The notes below the pieces were generated by a model. It worked only from the letters and a program-made list of their open reading frames with translations, did not search any database and was not told where the DNA came from. A stretch of DNA of 64,000 nucleotides from Candidatus Kuenenia stuttgartensis (lineage in GTDB: Bacteria > Planctomycetota > Planctomycetia > Isosphaerales > Isosphaeraceae), in contig CAMBEP010000007.1 of assembly GCA_945865635.1 (NCBI GenBank), positions 1-64,000 of the forward strand. The letters run 5' to 3'. The translations under genes were made by a program, and so were the position numbers. Each line of letters opens with the position of its first letter. The first letter of the stretch is position 1. This document shows, piece by piece, positions 26,368 to 33,935 of this stretch.

Positions 26368-27261
26368 ATGGCAACGGCCTTGAAAGCGAATTCTCGAAAA
26401 AAACCCAAAGGCAAGGCCAATAAGCCTCGCCGTTCGAGACACCGTTATCAGCCCGACATGGAATCGATGGATTCTCTCTGTCTGCTCAATGCCGCTTTCC
26501 CAAGCTTGGATTCGGCCATCGAGCCCGGTTCCGTGTTCGTTCCCCAGCCCACATGGTCTGCCCCTTCAACGAATTCGGCAATTCTCCCAGCGGCCGGAAT
26601 CGAAACGGCGGCACCGCTGATCGACGCCTGGGATGCGGCCATTGCCGACCGGGACAAGTCGACCACCTCCAAAGACCTCGCCGCAGCCGATGCCTACAGC
26701 GAATCTCTGTCGCAGATGGGCTACGACCGAATGGAACGATACCTGAACCGAGCCTGGCAAAAGGCCGGAATCGAGCCACCGCAAGATGAGGACTGCACGC
26801 AGTCCGTTTACATGGTCTTGCTGGAACGATGGGGCCGGGATCAGTTTGAGGGCTTGGCCAGCTCCGTCGGTCGCAATGGGCTAAGCACTCTGGTCAGCCG
26901 CGATACCCCTGTCGGCCAGGACTTCCTGCGTGCTCTCGACCAAATCAAAAAACAGACCCAGCGCCAAATGAGCCGGTCCACATTATCTATCAATGAGTCC
27001 AACAGCTCAACACCCGACCGCAATTCCCTCGCCCCCGATGAAGTCGCCATCGGTCGGGATCTCGAATCAATCATCGAAAATTCGCTCCAGCCACGAGAGG
27101 CTGAACTGATTCGATACACCATCGAAGGCGACAGTCCCTCGGACATCGCCGCCCGCTGGGGGGTCACACCAAAAACTGTCTCCAACGTAAAGTCTGAAGC
27201 GATCAGCAAACTCCGAGTGACTTTGGCCGACCGCCTCGATATCGACTTCCGGGGCCAGTAA
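26368..27261 (+). CDS. Sigma-70-family (ECF-like) sigma factor with LEPR-like N-terminal motif
   Basis: 297 residues from the ATG at 26368. The first ~30 residues are strongly basic, followed by MESMDSLCLLNA (31-42), which resembles the LEPR-XLL motif of planctomycete exported proteins. A linker rich in Ala, Ser and Pro follows. The middle (YDRMERYLNRAWQK, DCTQSVYMVLLERW) looks like region 2, and the C-terminus (LQPREAELIRYTIEGDSPSDIAARWGVTPKTVSNVKSEA, quoted in parts) is a region 4 HTH. No anti-sigma gene is adjacent. The in-frame upstream ATG at 26305 would add 21 residues but lacks a better ribosome site. Confidence 0.78.
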   Translation: MATALKANSRKKPKGKANKPRRSRHRYQPDMESMDSLCLLNAAFPSLDSAIEPGSVFVPQPTWSAPSTNSAILPAAGIETAAPLIDAWDAAIADRDKSTTSKDLAAADAYSESLSQMGYDRMERYLNRAWQKAGIEPPQDEDCTQSVYMVLLERWGRDQFEGLASSVGRNGLSTLVSRDTPVGQDFLRALDQIKKQTQRQMSRSTLSINESNSSTPDRNSLAPDEVAIGRDLESIIENSLQPREAELIRYTIEGDSPSDIAARWGVTPKTVSNVKSEAISKLRVTLADRLDIDFRGQ

Positions 27262-27274
27262 CCCCTCCCCAAAC

Positions 27275-27472
27275 TTATTTTTTATCGTCCGGCTTCGATT
27301 CCGATGAACCCGCGCCTGAACCAGACTTCAACCCATCCTCATCCTTGGATTGATCGCTCAAATGCAGTGGGTCCACTGGCTCTTTGCCATCCACCCCATG
27401 CTCCAGGTCTCGCTTCCCAAAGATCTCGTCAAAGTTCGGAAAGCCATATTTACGCACAATTGGACCACTCAT
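27275..27472 (-). CDS. Small conserved planctomycete protein
   Basis: 65 residues beginning MSGPIVRKYGFPNFDEIFGK, then a hydrophilic Ser/Asp/Lys tail. The N-terminal PxxRKYGFPNF...IFG pattern looks familiar from small planctomycete proteins encoded near sigma factors or ACT proteins; function unknown. Convergent with the sigma factor gene, with a 13-bp gap. Confidence 0.62.
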   Translation of the reverse strand: MSGPIVRKYGFPNFDEIFGKRDLEHGVDGKEPVDPLHLSDQSKDEDGLKSGSGAGSSESKPDDKK

Positions 27473-27613
27473 CGCAATAATTCTCCCTCATTCAATGCTC
27501 ACCACCGATCCAAATCCCAGACGATTTCTATATCATAATCCTTCAGTCTCGATTGATGAAGCATATTCGCCTAAAATGATCCACTGACGCCTGGCTCTCA
27601 AGGAATTTTCACC

Positions 27614-28195
27614 GTGCCTGAAAAATCGCTTTACATCGTCACCGTCACCGCAGCCGACCGAGTCGGCATCATCCACAGCGTGACTGGAACCCTGCGAGAA
27701 ATCGGCGGAAATATCCTCGAACTCTCTCAAACCGTCATGCGCGGATACTTCACCATCATCCTGGCCGTCGAATTCGATCAACCTCAGGATTCGGCTAACA
27801 TTCTCGATTCCATCAACTCACGCGGCAAACGATTCCTCCTCCATGTCAATGTCCTCGACGCCAATCAGCCTCTCCCTGAGTCAATCCCTGGCGACGGCGA
27901 ACGCTACATCCTCACCGTCCTGGGCCAGGATCAGCCCGGAAACATCCACGGCATTGCCGGATGCCTCACCAACCTCGGCGTCAATATCCTCGACCTCCAC
28001 GCTCGGGTCGACTCCAACCGATTCTCACTCATCATGGAAGCCTTTCTTCCTACAGACCTCCAACCGGCCATGGTCCGGTCAGAACTCGAACGATTTGGCA
28101 AAACGGTCGGCCTTGAAGTCTACGTCCAGCACGAAAATATCTTCCGGGCCACATCCGAGCCAAATCAGGTGCGAGTCTCCTCAATCCGTAACTGA
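27614..28195 (+). CDS. Double ACT-domain protein (GcvR-like)
   Basis: 193 residues with two ACT domains, ~5-80 (YIVTVTAADRVGIIHSVTGTL) and ~95-170 (YILTVLGQDQPGNIHGIAGCL). The arrangement matches GcvR-type regulators, which bind amino acids and modulate glycine-cleavage regulation in enterobacteria; in other phyla the role is unclear. The GTG start has AAGGA upstream. Converges with the GNAT gene, with a short G-rich/C-rich hairpin in the 23-bp gap. Confidence 0.87.
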   Translation: MPEKSLYIVTVTAADRVGIIHSVTGTLREIGGNILELSQTVMRGYFTIILAVEFDQPQDSANILDSINSRGKRFLLHVNVLDANQPLPESIPGDGERYILTVLGQDQPGNIHGIAGCLTNLGVNILDLHARVDSNRFSLIMEAFLPTDLQPAMVRSELERFGKTVGLEVYVQHENIFRATSEPNQVRVSSIRN

Positions 28196-28218
28196 ATTCC
28201 ATTTTCTTGGGGGGCCAA

Positions 28219-29073
28219 TCACCCCTCTGCTCCACGCTCCAAACGATAATAACATCGTTTCAAGCCTGACCCCCGACGAATAAAGTCTGTGACCACAAAA
28301 CCTTCCTGAAACGCCTTGCAAAACGCCTCACGCACGGCCGCCCGCCAGCGCATGGCCTGCTCCAAGTCATGGCCCTGTATGGCCTGTATCTTTTCAGGAA
28401 TTTCCAGCAATTGAATATCCTCCCTCAGCGTATCATGCACGAATGCAACCGCCATAAATCCCGAACCTGTCACATGCGTTTCAATAATCTGGGCGGTATT
28501 TTCGAAATTAATTTTAGCTGGCTTATCATTCAGCGGGTCGTGGCCCGTTGGCCATTCCACAATCATACGATCTGTTGGAACACCAGCATTCAAAGCATCC
28601 GTTCTGGGCCCATACATGTCATTCAAAAACCGCTTCGATCGGGCTCGCAACATATGCATATTAAAATGCGCATTGCCTGACTGAAATGGATCAAATGCCC
28701 AGGCCACCAGCGGTATATTGTGTGTTCTGGCATATTCCCATTGAGCCCATTTCATTTGCCCCCCAATCCCCTGCCCCTGATATTCAGGAACCACTCCCGT
28801 CAACTGCGAATAAAGGCAAAGCTCGCCATGGATTTTACCCATAAATGAAAACGATAATCCAATGGCCTGCCCGCCCGCCAGAAACGCGCCCAATACCAAG
28901 CCCCCGTGATGCTGGGCACCAACCATCGTCGCAACCGGCACCACATAGCCATCCTGCGTGATTCCCCAAGCCCGCTTCTGGGCCTCCTGCAAAGATTGAT
29001 ATTCTCCAGGCGTGTGCGGGCGACGTATCGTAATATCAGGCTGCATGCCTGAAACGCCTTTTAATAAGCTCAT
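28219..29073 (-). CDS. COG3375-type GNAT N-acyltransferase (probable amino-acid N-succinyltransferase)
   Basis: 284 residues, a GNAT protein with the acyl-CoA-binding region LTGVVPEYQGQGIGGQMKWA (consensus V.P..QG.G.G). The COG3375 subgroup is known beside N-succinylamino-acid racemases, where in Geobacillus kaustophilus the GNAT is a succinyl-CoA:D-amino-acid N-succinyltransferase. Here it is the last of three genes and its ATG overlaps the M20 stop by four bases (ATGA). The pathway role is inferred from that gene set. Confidence 0.82.
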   Translation of the reverse strand: MSLLKGVSGMQPDITIRRPHTPGEYQSLQEAQKRAWGITQDGYVVPVATMVGAQHHGGLVLGAFLAGGQAIGLSFSFMGKIHGELCLYSQLTGVVPEYQGQGIGGQMKWAQWEYARTHNIPLVAWAFDPFQSGNAHFNMHMLRARSKRFLNDMYGPRTDALNAGVPTDRMIVEWPTGHDPLNDKPAKINFENTAQIIETHVTGSGFMAVAFVHDTLREDIQLLEIPEKIQAIQGHDLEQAMRWRAAVREAFCKAFQEGFVVTDFIRRGSGLKRCYYRLERGAEG

Positions 29074-30248
29074 GGCCGTTCCTCATGGTTGATATCAAGC
29101 TCGGAACAAAGCAATCCCGCCAGCAAAGTCGCCCGGAATGGCAAGCTTCGAAGATCAATTTGCTCATGGGGCGCATGGGCCCCTGCACCTTCCAAACCAA
29201 GCCCGTCAAGTGTCGGGCAGCCCACTGCCGATGTGAAATTGCCATCCGATCCGCCACCAGTCGCACCTTCCATCAGGCTTCGACCTAGCCGATCGGCAAT
29301 CCGCCTTGCTTCCATGAATAAAACCTCTGTTGCGCGGGTTCGGACCATCGGTGGACGATTTAATCCACCCGAAATGATTAATAAAACATTAGGCGTGACG
29401 GGCTTCAAGGCTTGCATCTCAGAATCAATCCGCAAAGCTTCTTCCAATGTGGCCACACGAGCGTCCACCTCGGCCCAGGCCCTTTCTGGAACAACATTAT
29501 TGGCTGATCCACCACCAATCTGACCCACATTGATCGTCGTTCCCAATTCCGGAGCCGCCATGGATTGTATTTGTATGACCTGATGGGCCAGCTCCAGAAT
29601 CGCACTTCTGCCCTTCTCAGGCTCGACTCCGGCATGGGCCGACCGGCCTCTGGTCTCCACCCGATAAGAGCCCACGCCTTTTCTCGCCGTCTTTAAGGCA
29701 CCGCCTGCCATCGGCGGCTCAAGCACCAGCGCCGCATGTGCCGATTTCGCCTGCCGCTCGATCAATTCGCGCGACGAATGACTGCCAGTCTCCTCATCCG
29801 AAGTCCAGAGAAACACCACCGGCCGACTCGGCTTAATCGCCCTTTTCTGCATCTCGGCCACCGTCAACCATGCCATCACCAAATCAGCCTTCATGTCATA
29901 AGTTCCAGGCCCATATAGCAAATGCGACTCTTTTCGAAATGGCATTTCCAGAAGGGTACCCACCGGCCAGACCGTATCAAAATGGCCAACCACCAGCCAG
30001 GGCTTAAGGCCAGGGTCTACTGCTGCCGGATCCCATCGGATTTTTATTTGATTCCCCGATTCCATTTGGCTTTGCATCTCAACAATCAGCCCCAACTCCG
30101 ACCAATCGTCTGATATTACTTTACCAATTCGGTCAACTCGGACTTTATCACCGCTTGGCGATTCCATTTCAACAAGCCGCCGGAGCCTCTCTAAATAGAG
30201 ATCCTGCTGAGTTGAAATCGCTGATTGAAATTCTCCGGCATCCCACAT
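29070..30248 (-). CDS. M20-family metallohydrolase (probable N-acyl-L-amino-acid hydrolase)
   Basis: 392 residues, a two-zinc M20 peptidase/deacylase. Expected ligands and catalytic residues are visible: His89 in VVGHFDTVWP, Asp118 in GTYDMKAD, and the Glu pair 152-153 in TSDEETGS. The dimerisation domain follows (RGRSAHAGVEPEKGRSAI). It resembles carboxypeptidase G2/ArgE/DapE relatives. GAGGATG lies just before the ATG. It sits between the racemase and the GNAT and would remove the succinyl group from the L-isomer in that pathway. Confidence 0.87.
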   Translation of the reverse strand: MWDAGEFQSAISTQQDLYLERLRRLVEMESPSGDKVRVDRIGKVISDDWSELGLIVEMQSQMESGNQIKIRWDPAAVDPGLKPWLVVGHFDTVWPVGTLLEMPFRKESHLLYGPGTYDMKADLVMAWLTVAEMQKRAIKPSRPVVFLWTSDEETGSHSSRELIERQAKSAHAALVLEPPMAGGALKTARKGVGSYRVETRGRSAHAGVEPEKGRSAILELAHQVIQIQSMAAPELGTTINVGQIGGGSANNVVPERAWAEVDARVATLEEALRIDSEMQALKPVTPNVLLIISGGLNRPPMVRTRATEVLFMEARRIADRLGRSLMEGATGGGSDGNFTSAVGCPTLDGLGLEGAGAHAPHEQIDLRSLPFRATLLAGLLCSELDINHEERP

Positions 30249-30257
30249 TTTTCATCC

Positions 30258-31394
30258 TCATTTTTGACGTCCATCAATCACTGCAAATCCTCTACGGCCA
30301 GCCTCAATCCGATCCATCCTCAGATTCACACCAAGCCCCGGCCCGACAGGCACCTGAGCAAGCCCATGACTCACTCTCACCGGCGGATCAATCAAATCCT
30401 GCTTCCAATATTTATCCGAGCCCGACGTATCCCCCGGTAATACAAATCCTTCAAGACTGGCGATTGCCAAATTCGCCGCCCGACCAAGCCCAAACTCATG
30501 CATTCCACCACACCAGACAGGTATCTGGCGACCCAGGCAATAATCATGAACCGCTTTCGATTCCAAAATTCCGCCCACCCGGCTCACCTTGATATTCACC
30601 ACCCGACACGATTGCATTTCCAGAGCCTTGCGCACATCGCCCACATGATGCAGGCTCTCATCCAGACAAATTGGAGTCCTCAATCGCTGCTGCAACCAAG
30701 CATGATCCACAATATCATCGTCGGCCAACGGCTGCTCAATCAAAAGCAACTGAAATTCGTCAAGCCTTTGCAAATGGTCCACATCAGCAAGCGAATAAGC
30801 CGAATTGGCATCCACCTGCAAGGGTAAATCCGGAAATTTCGAACGCACCGCCGTTACTGGCACCAAATCCCAGCCAGGTGCAATCTTTAATTTCACCCGC
30901 CGATAGCCTTCCGCAACGTATTTTTCCACCTCGAATAATAATGCACCCAAATCCGCTTCAATCCCCAAACTCACACCCACTTCCAACTCGGTTCGAGTTC
31001 CGCCCAGCATTTTGGAAAGACTTTGCCCCCTCTTTCGTCCAATAAAATCCCAAGCCGCCATTTCCATCCCTGATTTGGCAAATCGGTTGCCTTTCACTCG
31101 ACCATATAAGTTCCGAAATTCGCCGATCGTCTCCCAGACCTGACCAACCACCATCGGGCCCAGAAAATCATGGGCCATATGCCATGCTGTTTCTGTAGTC
31201 TCCGAATTGTAAAATGGATCAACAGCCGTTGCAATCTCGCCCCAGCCTTCCGCCCCATCTGCATCCATCAACCTGACAAGGATGTGCTCAATATGCGTAC
31301 GATAAGCCGAACTGGTGCGAAATGGCCGCACCAGTGGCAATTGCACACGATGAAGCTCAATGCGTTCAATCTTCATCGGTTCAAACACAATCAT
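30258..31394 (-). CDS. Enolase-superfamily N-succinylamino-acid racemase / o-succinylbenzoate-synthase-like protein
   Basis: 378 residues, muconate-lactonizing subgroup. The catalytic set is complete: Lys168 and Lys170 (VKLKIAP), metal ligands Asp195 (VDANSAY), Glu220 (LIEQPL) and Asp245 (CLDESL), and Lys269 (NIKVSRVGG). These are the residues of NSAR/OSBS enzymes. No other men genes are present in the window, and the GNAT and M20 neighbours favour racemase over menaquinone synthesis. The ATG overlaps the upstream stop by one base (TAATG); ATG at 31376 is an alternative. Confidence 0.88.
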   Translation of the reverse strand: MIVFEPMKIERIELHRVQLPLVRPFRTSSAYRTHIEHILVRLMDADGAEGWGEIATAVDPFYNSETTETAWHMAHDFLGPMVVGQVWETIGEFRNLYGRVKGNRFAKSGMEMAAWDFIGRKRGQSLSKMLGGTRTELEVGVSLGIEADLGALLFEVEKYVAEGYRRVKLKIAPGWDLVPVTAVRSKFPDLPLQVDANSAYSLADVDHLQRLDEFQLLLIEQPLADDDIVDHAWLQQRLRTPICLDESLHHVGDVRKALEMQSCRVVNIKVSRVGGILESKAVHDYCLGRQIPVWCGGMHEFGLGRAANLAIASLEGFVLPGDTSGSDKYWKQDLIDPPVRVSHGLAQVPVGPGLGVNLRMDRIEAGRRGFAVIDGRQK

Positions 31395-32686
31395 TACACC
31401 TGGGATGGCATTTGAAAGCGGTTCGAATATTCACGGCCCAGAAGGGCATTTGCCGCTTCGTCGCCAGGAAAGCTCTCTGTGGATGGGTCGAATGTCACCT
31501 TTCGGCCCGTTCGGTGAGCAATATTTCCCAAATGGCACAATCGTGTCGAAAGATGCCCAATTTCAATATCGGCATTCGGCCGCTTTCCGTCCTTGATACA
31601 ATCCAGAAAATTCTGGACGTGCGCCGTCATTCCATCCCTGCTTGGCCCCTCGCTTTTGGCCACTGCCGGGGCCTTCGGGTCCAGGTCTTCAATACGCCAG
31701 CCTTTATCACCGATCACCATGGTCCCTTTATCGCCATACCAGGCAATGCCAAAGCCAGCACCTTCCGTCGGATGCTTCGACCACATCCGGTGTTCCCATT
31801 GAATCACACACTTTTCGGGAAATTCCCATGTCACAATCTGCGTGTCAGGCACTTCCTGATCGTCGTCAAAAATAAATTTACCCCCGCCCGATGTCACCTT
31901 CGAAGGCCCTTCAACACCCAGACCCCATCGCGCAACATCCACTCCATGAATCCCATTATTGCCAATCTCGCCTGTGCCCCAGTTCCAAAACCAATGCCAG
32001 TTATAATGAAACCGGTTGGCATGAAATGGCCGATCCAGAGCCGGCCCCTGCCACATCGCATAATCCACACCCTTCGGCACCTCTCCAGGCTTGCCATGAC
32101 CAATATTGGGCCGAATCTGATGAATCCATGCACGGGCCATGCCCACTTTACCCACGGCACCACCACGCACCAGATCAACAGCCTCTTGAACTGAGGTCGA
32201 ACTGCGCCTCTGTATGCCGCACTGAACCACGCGATTGTATTTCCTCGCAGCCTGTACAATCCGGCGGCCTTCCACCAAATTATGACTCACCGGCTTTTCA
32301 CAATATACATGCTTACCCGCCTGGCATCCCATCACCGCCATCAGGGCATGCCAGTGGTCGGGCGTGGCCACGGCAATGGCGTCGATCGACTTGTCATCAA
32401 GCAATCGCCGAAAATCGCTTTCCGTTTTTGCTTCTGGACGCTTGGCAGCCACCAGATTTTTTTGGGCTTTGCCATAAACATTCGAATCGGCGTCGCACAA
32501 GGCCGCAATCTCAAATCCATCATTCCTGGCAAACACACTCGCCAAATCTGCTCCCCGGCTTTTGGTACCAATCACCGCTATGCGCACTTTCTCATTCGCC
32601 GAAGCCCGCAACGGTCTCGCAGACATGGCCAGCCCCGCAAGGCCTGAGCCTAGAAAATAACGACGATTCGTATTCAGTCCAGTCAT
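31394..32686 (-). CDS. Exported Gfo/Idh/MocA-family oxidoreductase
   Basis: About 430 residues from the ATG at 32686, which has a strong AAGGGGG ribosome site. A Tat-type signal (NRRYFLGSGLAGLAM) suits a planctomycete Gfo/Idh protein. The Rossmann domain follows (IAVIGTKSRGADL), with the CEKPVSHN segment carrying the catalytic Lys. Members act on sugars or inositols; in planctomycetes many are exported and of unknown substrate. The frame extends upstream to 32920 but would overlap dus. Its stop overlaps the racemase start, so the two are coupled although a functional link is not evident. Confidence 0.9.
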   Translation of the reverse strand: MTGLNTNRRYFLGSGLAGLAMSARPLRASANEKVRIAVIGTKSRGADLASVFARNDGFEIAALCDADSNVYGKAQKNLVAAKRPEAKTESDFRRLLDDKSIDAIAVATPDHWHALMAVMGCQAGKHVYCEKPVSHNLVEGRRIVQAARKYNRVVQCGIQRRSSTSVQEAVDLVRGGAVGKVGMARAWIHQIRPNIGHGKPGEVPKGVDYAMWQGPALDRPFHANRFHYNWHWFWNWGTGEIGNNGIHGVDVARWGLGVEGPSKVTSGGGKFIFDDDQEVPDTQIVTWEFPEKCVIQWEHRMWSKHPTEGAGFGIAWYGDKGTMVIGDKGWRIEDLDPKAPAVAKSEGPSRDGMTAHVQNFLDCIKDGKRPNADIEIGHLSTRLCHLGNIAHRTGRKVTFDPSTESFPGDEAANALLGREYSNRFQMPSQV

Positions 32687-32801
32687 GAATTCCGCCCCCT
32701 TGAAACATGTTTCCGACATGAGAAACCTTTTGTGATTCGCACCATTATGACCGTCGCCAGTGTCTGTGACAATTTGATTCATGCCCGACTCGAATAAAAT
32801 T

Positions 32802-33932
32802 TCACCATTTATCAATCGGACCCTTGGGTGTCGGTATCTTCGGTTCAAAATGGCTCGGCAACGGACCAACCGGCCCCTCTGAACGCATCTCGGCAATCGT
32901 CTCGTCAAATCTTGCCACACTCGGCAGATTGATCAATTGATGATACAAATGCTTAGGAGCCCGAATCGCATGCTGATACCACGCCAAAGTCTTGCGAAAT
33001 TGAGTACAGGCCTGATATTCTCCTCGCAATTCCACCAGCTTGTGAAAATGCCGGTCCATCAGGTTCAGCCGATCCGTAAAACCCGGCTCAGGGCCCGGCT
33101 CGCCATGCTTTGCCCAATGGGCAAGCTGACGAAAAATAAACGGATTCCCCAACGCGCCTCGGCCTATGGATATCGCATCACAGCCTGTTTCCCGAAACAT
33201 TGCCTCGGCATCGGCCAGTGTTCGCACATCGCCATTTCCCACCACCGGCATCTTATCCACTGACTCCACCACACTTGCAATGCCCTGCAAATTCACCTTC
33301 CCCATAAAACTCTGTTCACGGGTTCGGCCATGAATAATCACAGCCGCCACACCAATCTGTTCAAACTTTCGGGATAGCTCCGGCGCGGTCGGTGTGGCAT
33401 CATCCCAGCCAAGTCTCATTTTGACCGTCACCGGAATCTCAACAGATTTCACCACCGCTTCCACCAGCAAACTGGCTCCTCCCACGTCACAAAGCAAAGC
33501 GGAACCACCTCCCGACTTCACAATCTTCTTCACAGGACAGCCCATGTTGATGTCAATCATCGATGCGCCCATACCAACACAAATCCTGGCCGCCTCTATC
33601 ATCTCCGCAGCCACATGCCCGTAAAGCTGAATCGAGACTGGCTCCTCCTCCGCGCAAGTTTCTGACAGTTCATAGGCCTTCTGACGCTTCTCAATCAGAC
33701 TCCGAGCATTCACAAGCTCCGTAGTCGCCAGCCCCAGCCCACCCAACTCCCGCAGTGCAAGCCTTAATGCAAGACTGCTGTAACCCGCCATCGGTGCAAA
33801 GAAAAATCGCGATGGCATCGCGACCCCGCCAATCGAAAGCGGCTCCCGACATAAATCGGGAGCCGGTACGATCGTCGGTAGGGAGGCTAAAGCCGTCATT
33901 CCAGCCGTCAAATTGGTTTCCATGTCCACCAT
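32802..33932 (-). CDS. tRNA-dihydrouridine synthase (Dus family)
   Basis: About 376 residues. FMN-dependent reduction of uridines in tRNA. The TIM-barrel core has FFAPMAGYSSLALR at the start, the catalytic Cys in DINMGCPVKKIVKSGGGSAL, HGRTREQ, and VVGNGDVRT followed by IGRGALGNPFIF. It is closest in look to DusB. Starts TTG 33935, ATG 33932 and ATG 33923 are all possible; the stop of the cytochrome gene (TGA at 33936-33938) directly precedes them, so it is probably translationally coupled. Confidence 0.92.
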   Translation of the reverse strand: MVDMETNLTAGMTALASLPTIVPAPDLCREPLSIGGVAMPSRFFFAPMAGYSSLALRLALRELGGLGLATTELVNARSLIEKRQKAYELSETCAEEEPVSIQLYGHVAAEMIEAARICVGMGASMIDINMGCPVKKIVKSGGGSALLCDVGGASLLVEAVVKSVEIPVTVKMRLGWDDATPTAPELSRKFEQIGVAAVIIHGRTREQSFMGKVNLQGIASVVESVDKMPVVGNGDVRTLADAEAMFRETGCDAISIGRGALGNPFIFRQLAHWAKHGEPGPEPGFTDRLNLMDRHFHKLVELRGEYQACTQFRKTLAWYQHAIRAPKHLYHQLINLPSVARFDETIAEMRSEGPVGPLPSHFEPKIPTPKGPIDKW

Positions 33933-33935
33933 CAA

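Noticed and set aside
31415-31435. ggttcgaat sequence resembling a tRNA T-loop
   Set aside because: It lies in the Gfo/Idh coding end, and no acceptor or anticodon stem can be formed around it.
32687-32920. N-terminal extension of the Gfo/Idh gene
   Set aside because: The extra 78 residues are arginine-rich and overlap dus; the Tat signal and strong ribosome site place the start at 32686.
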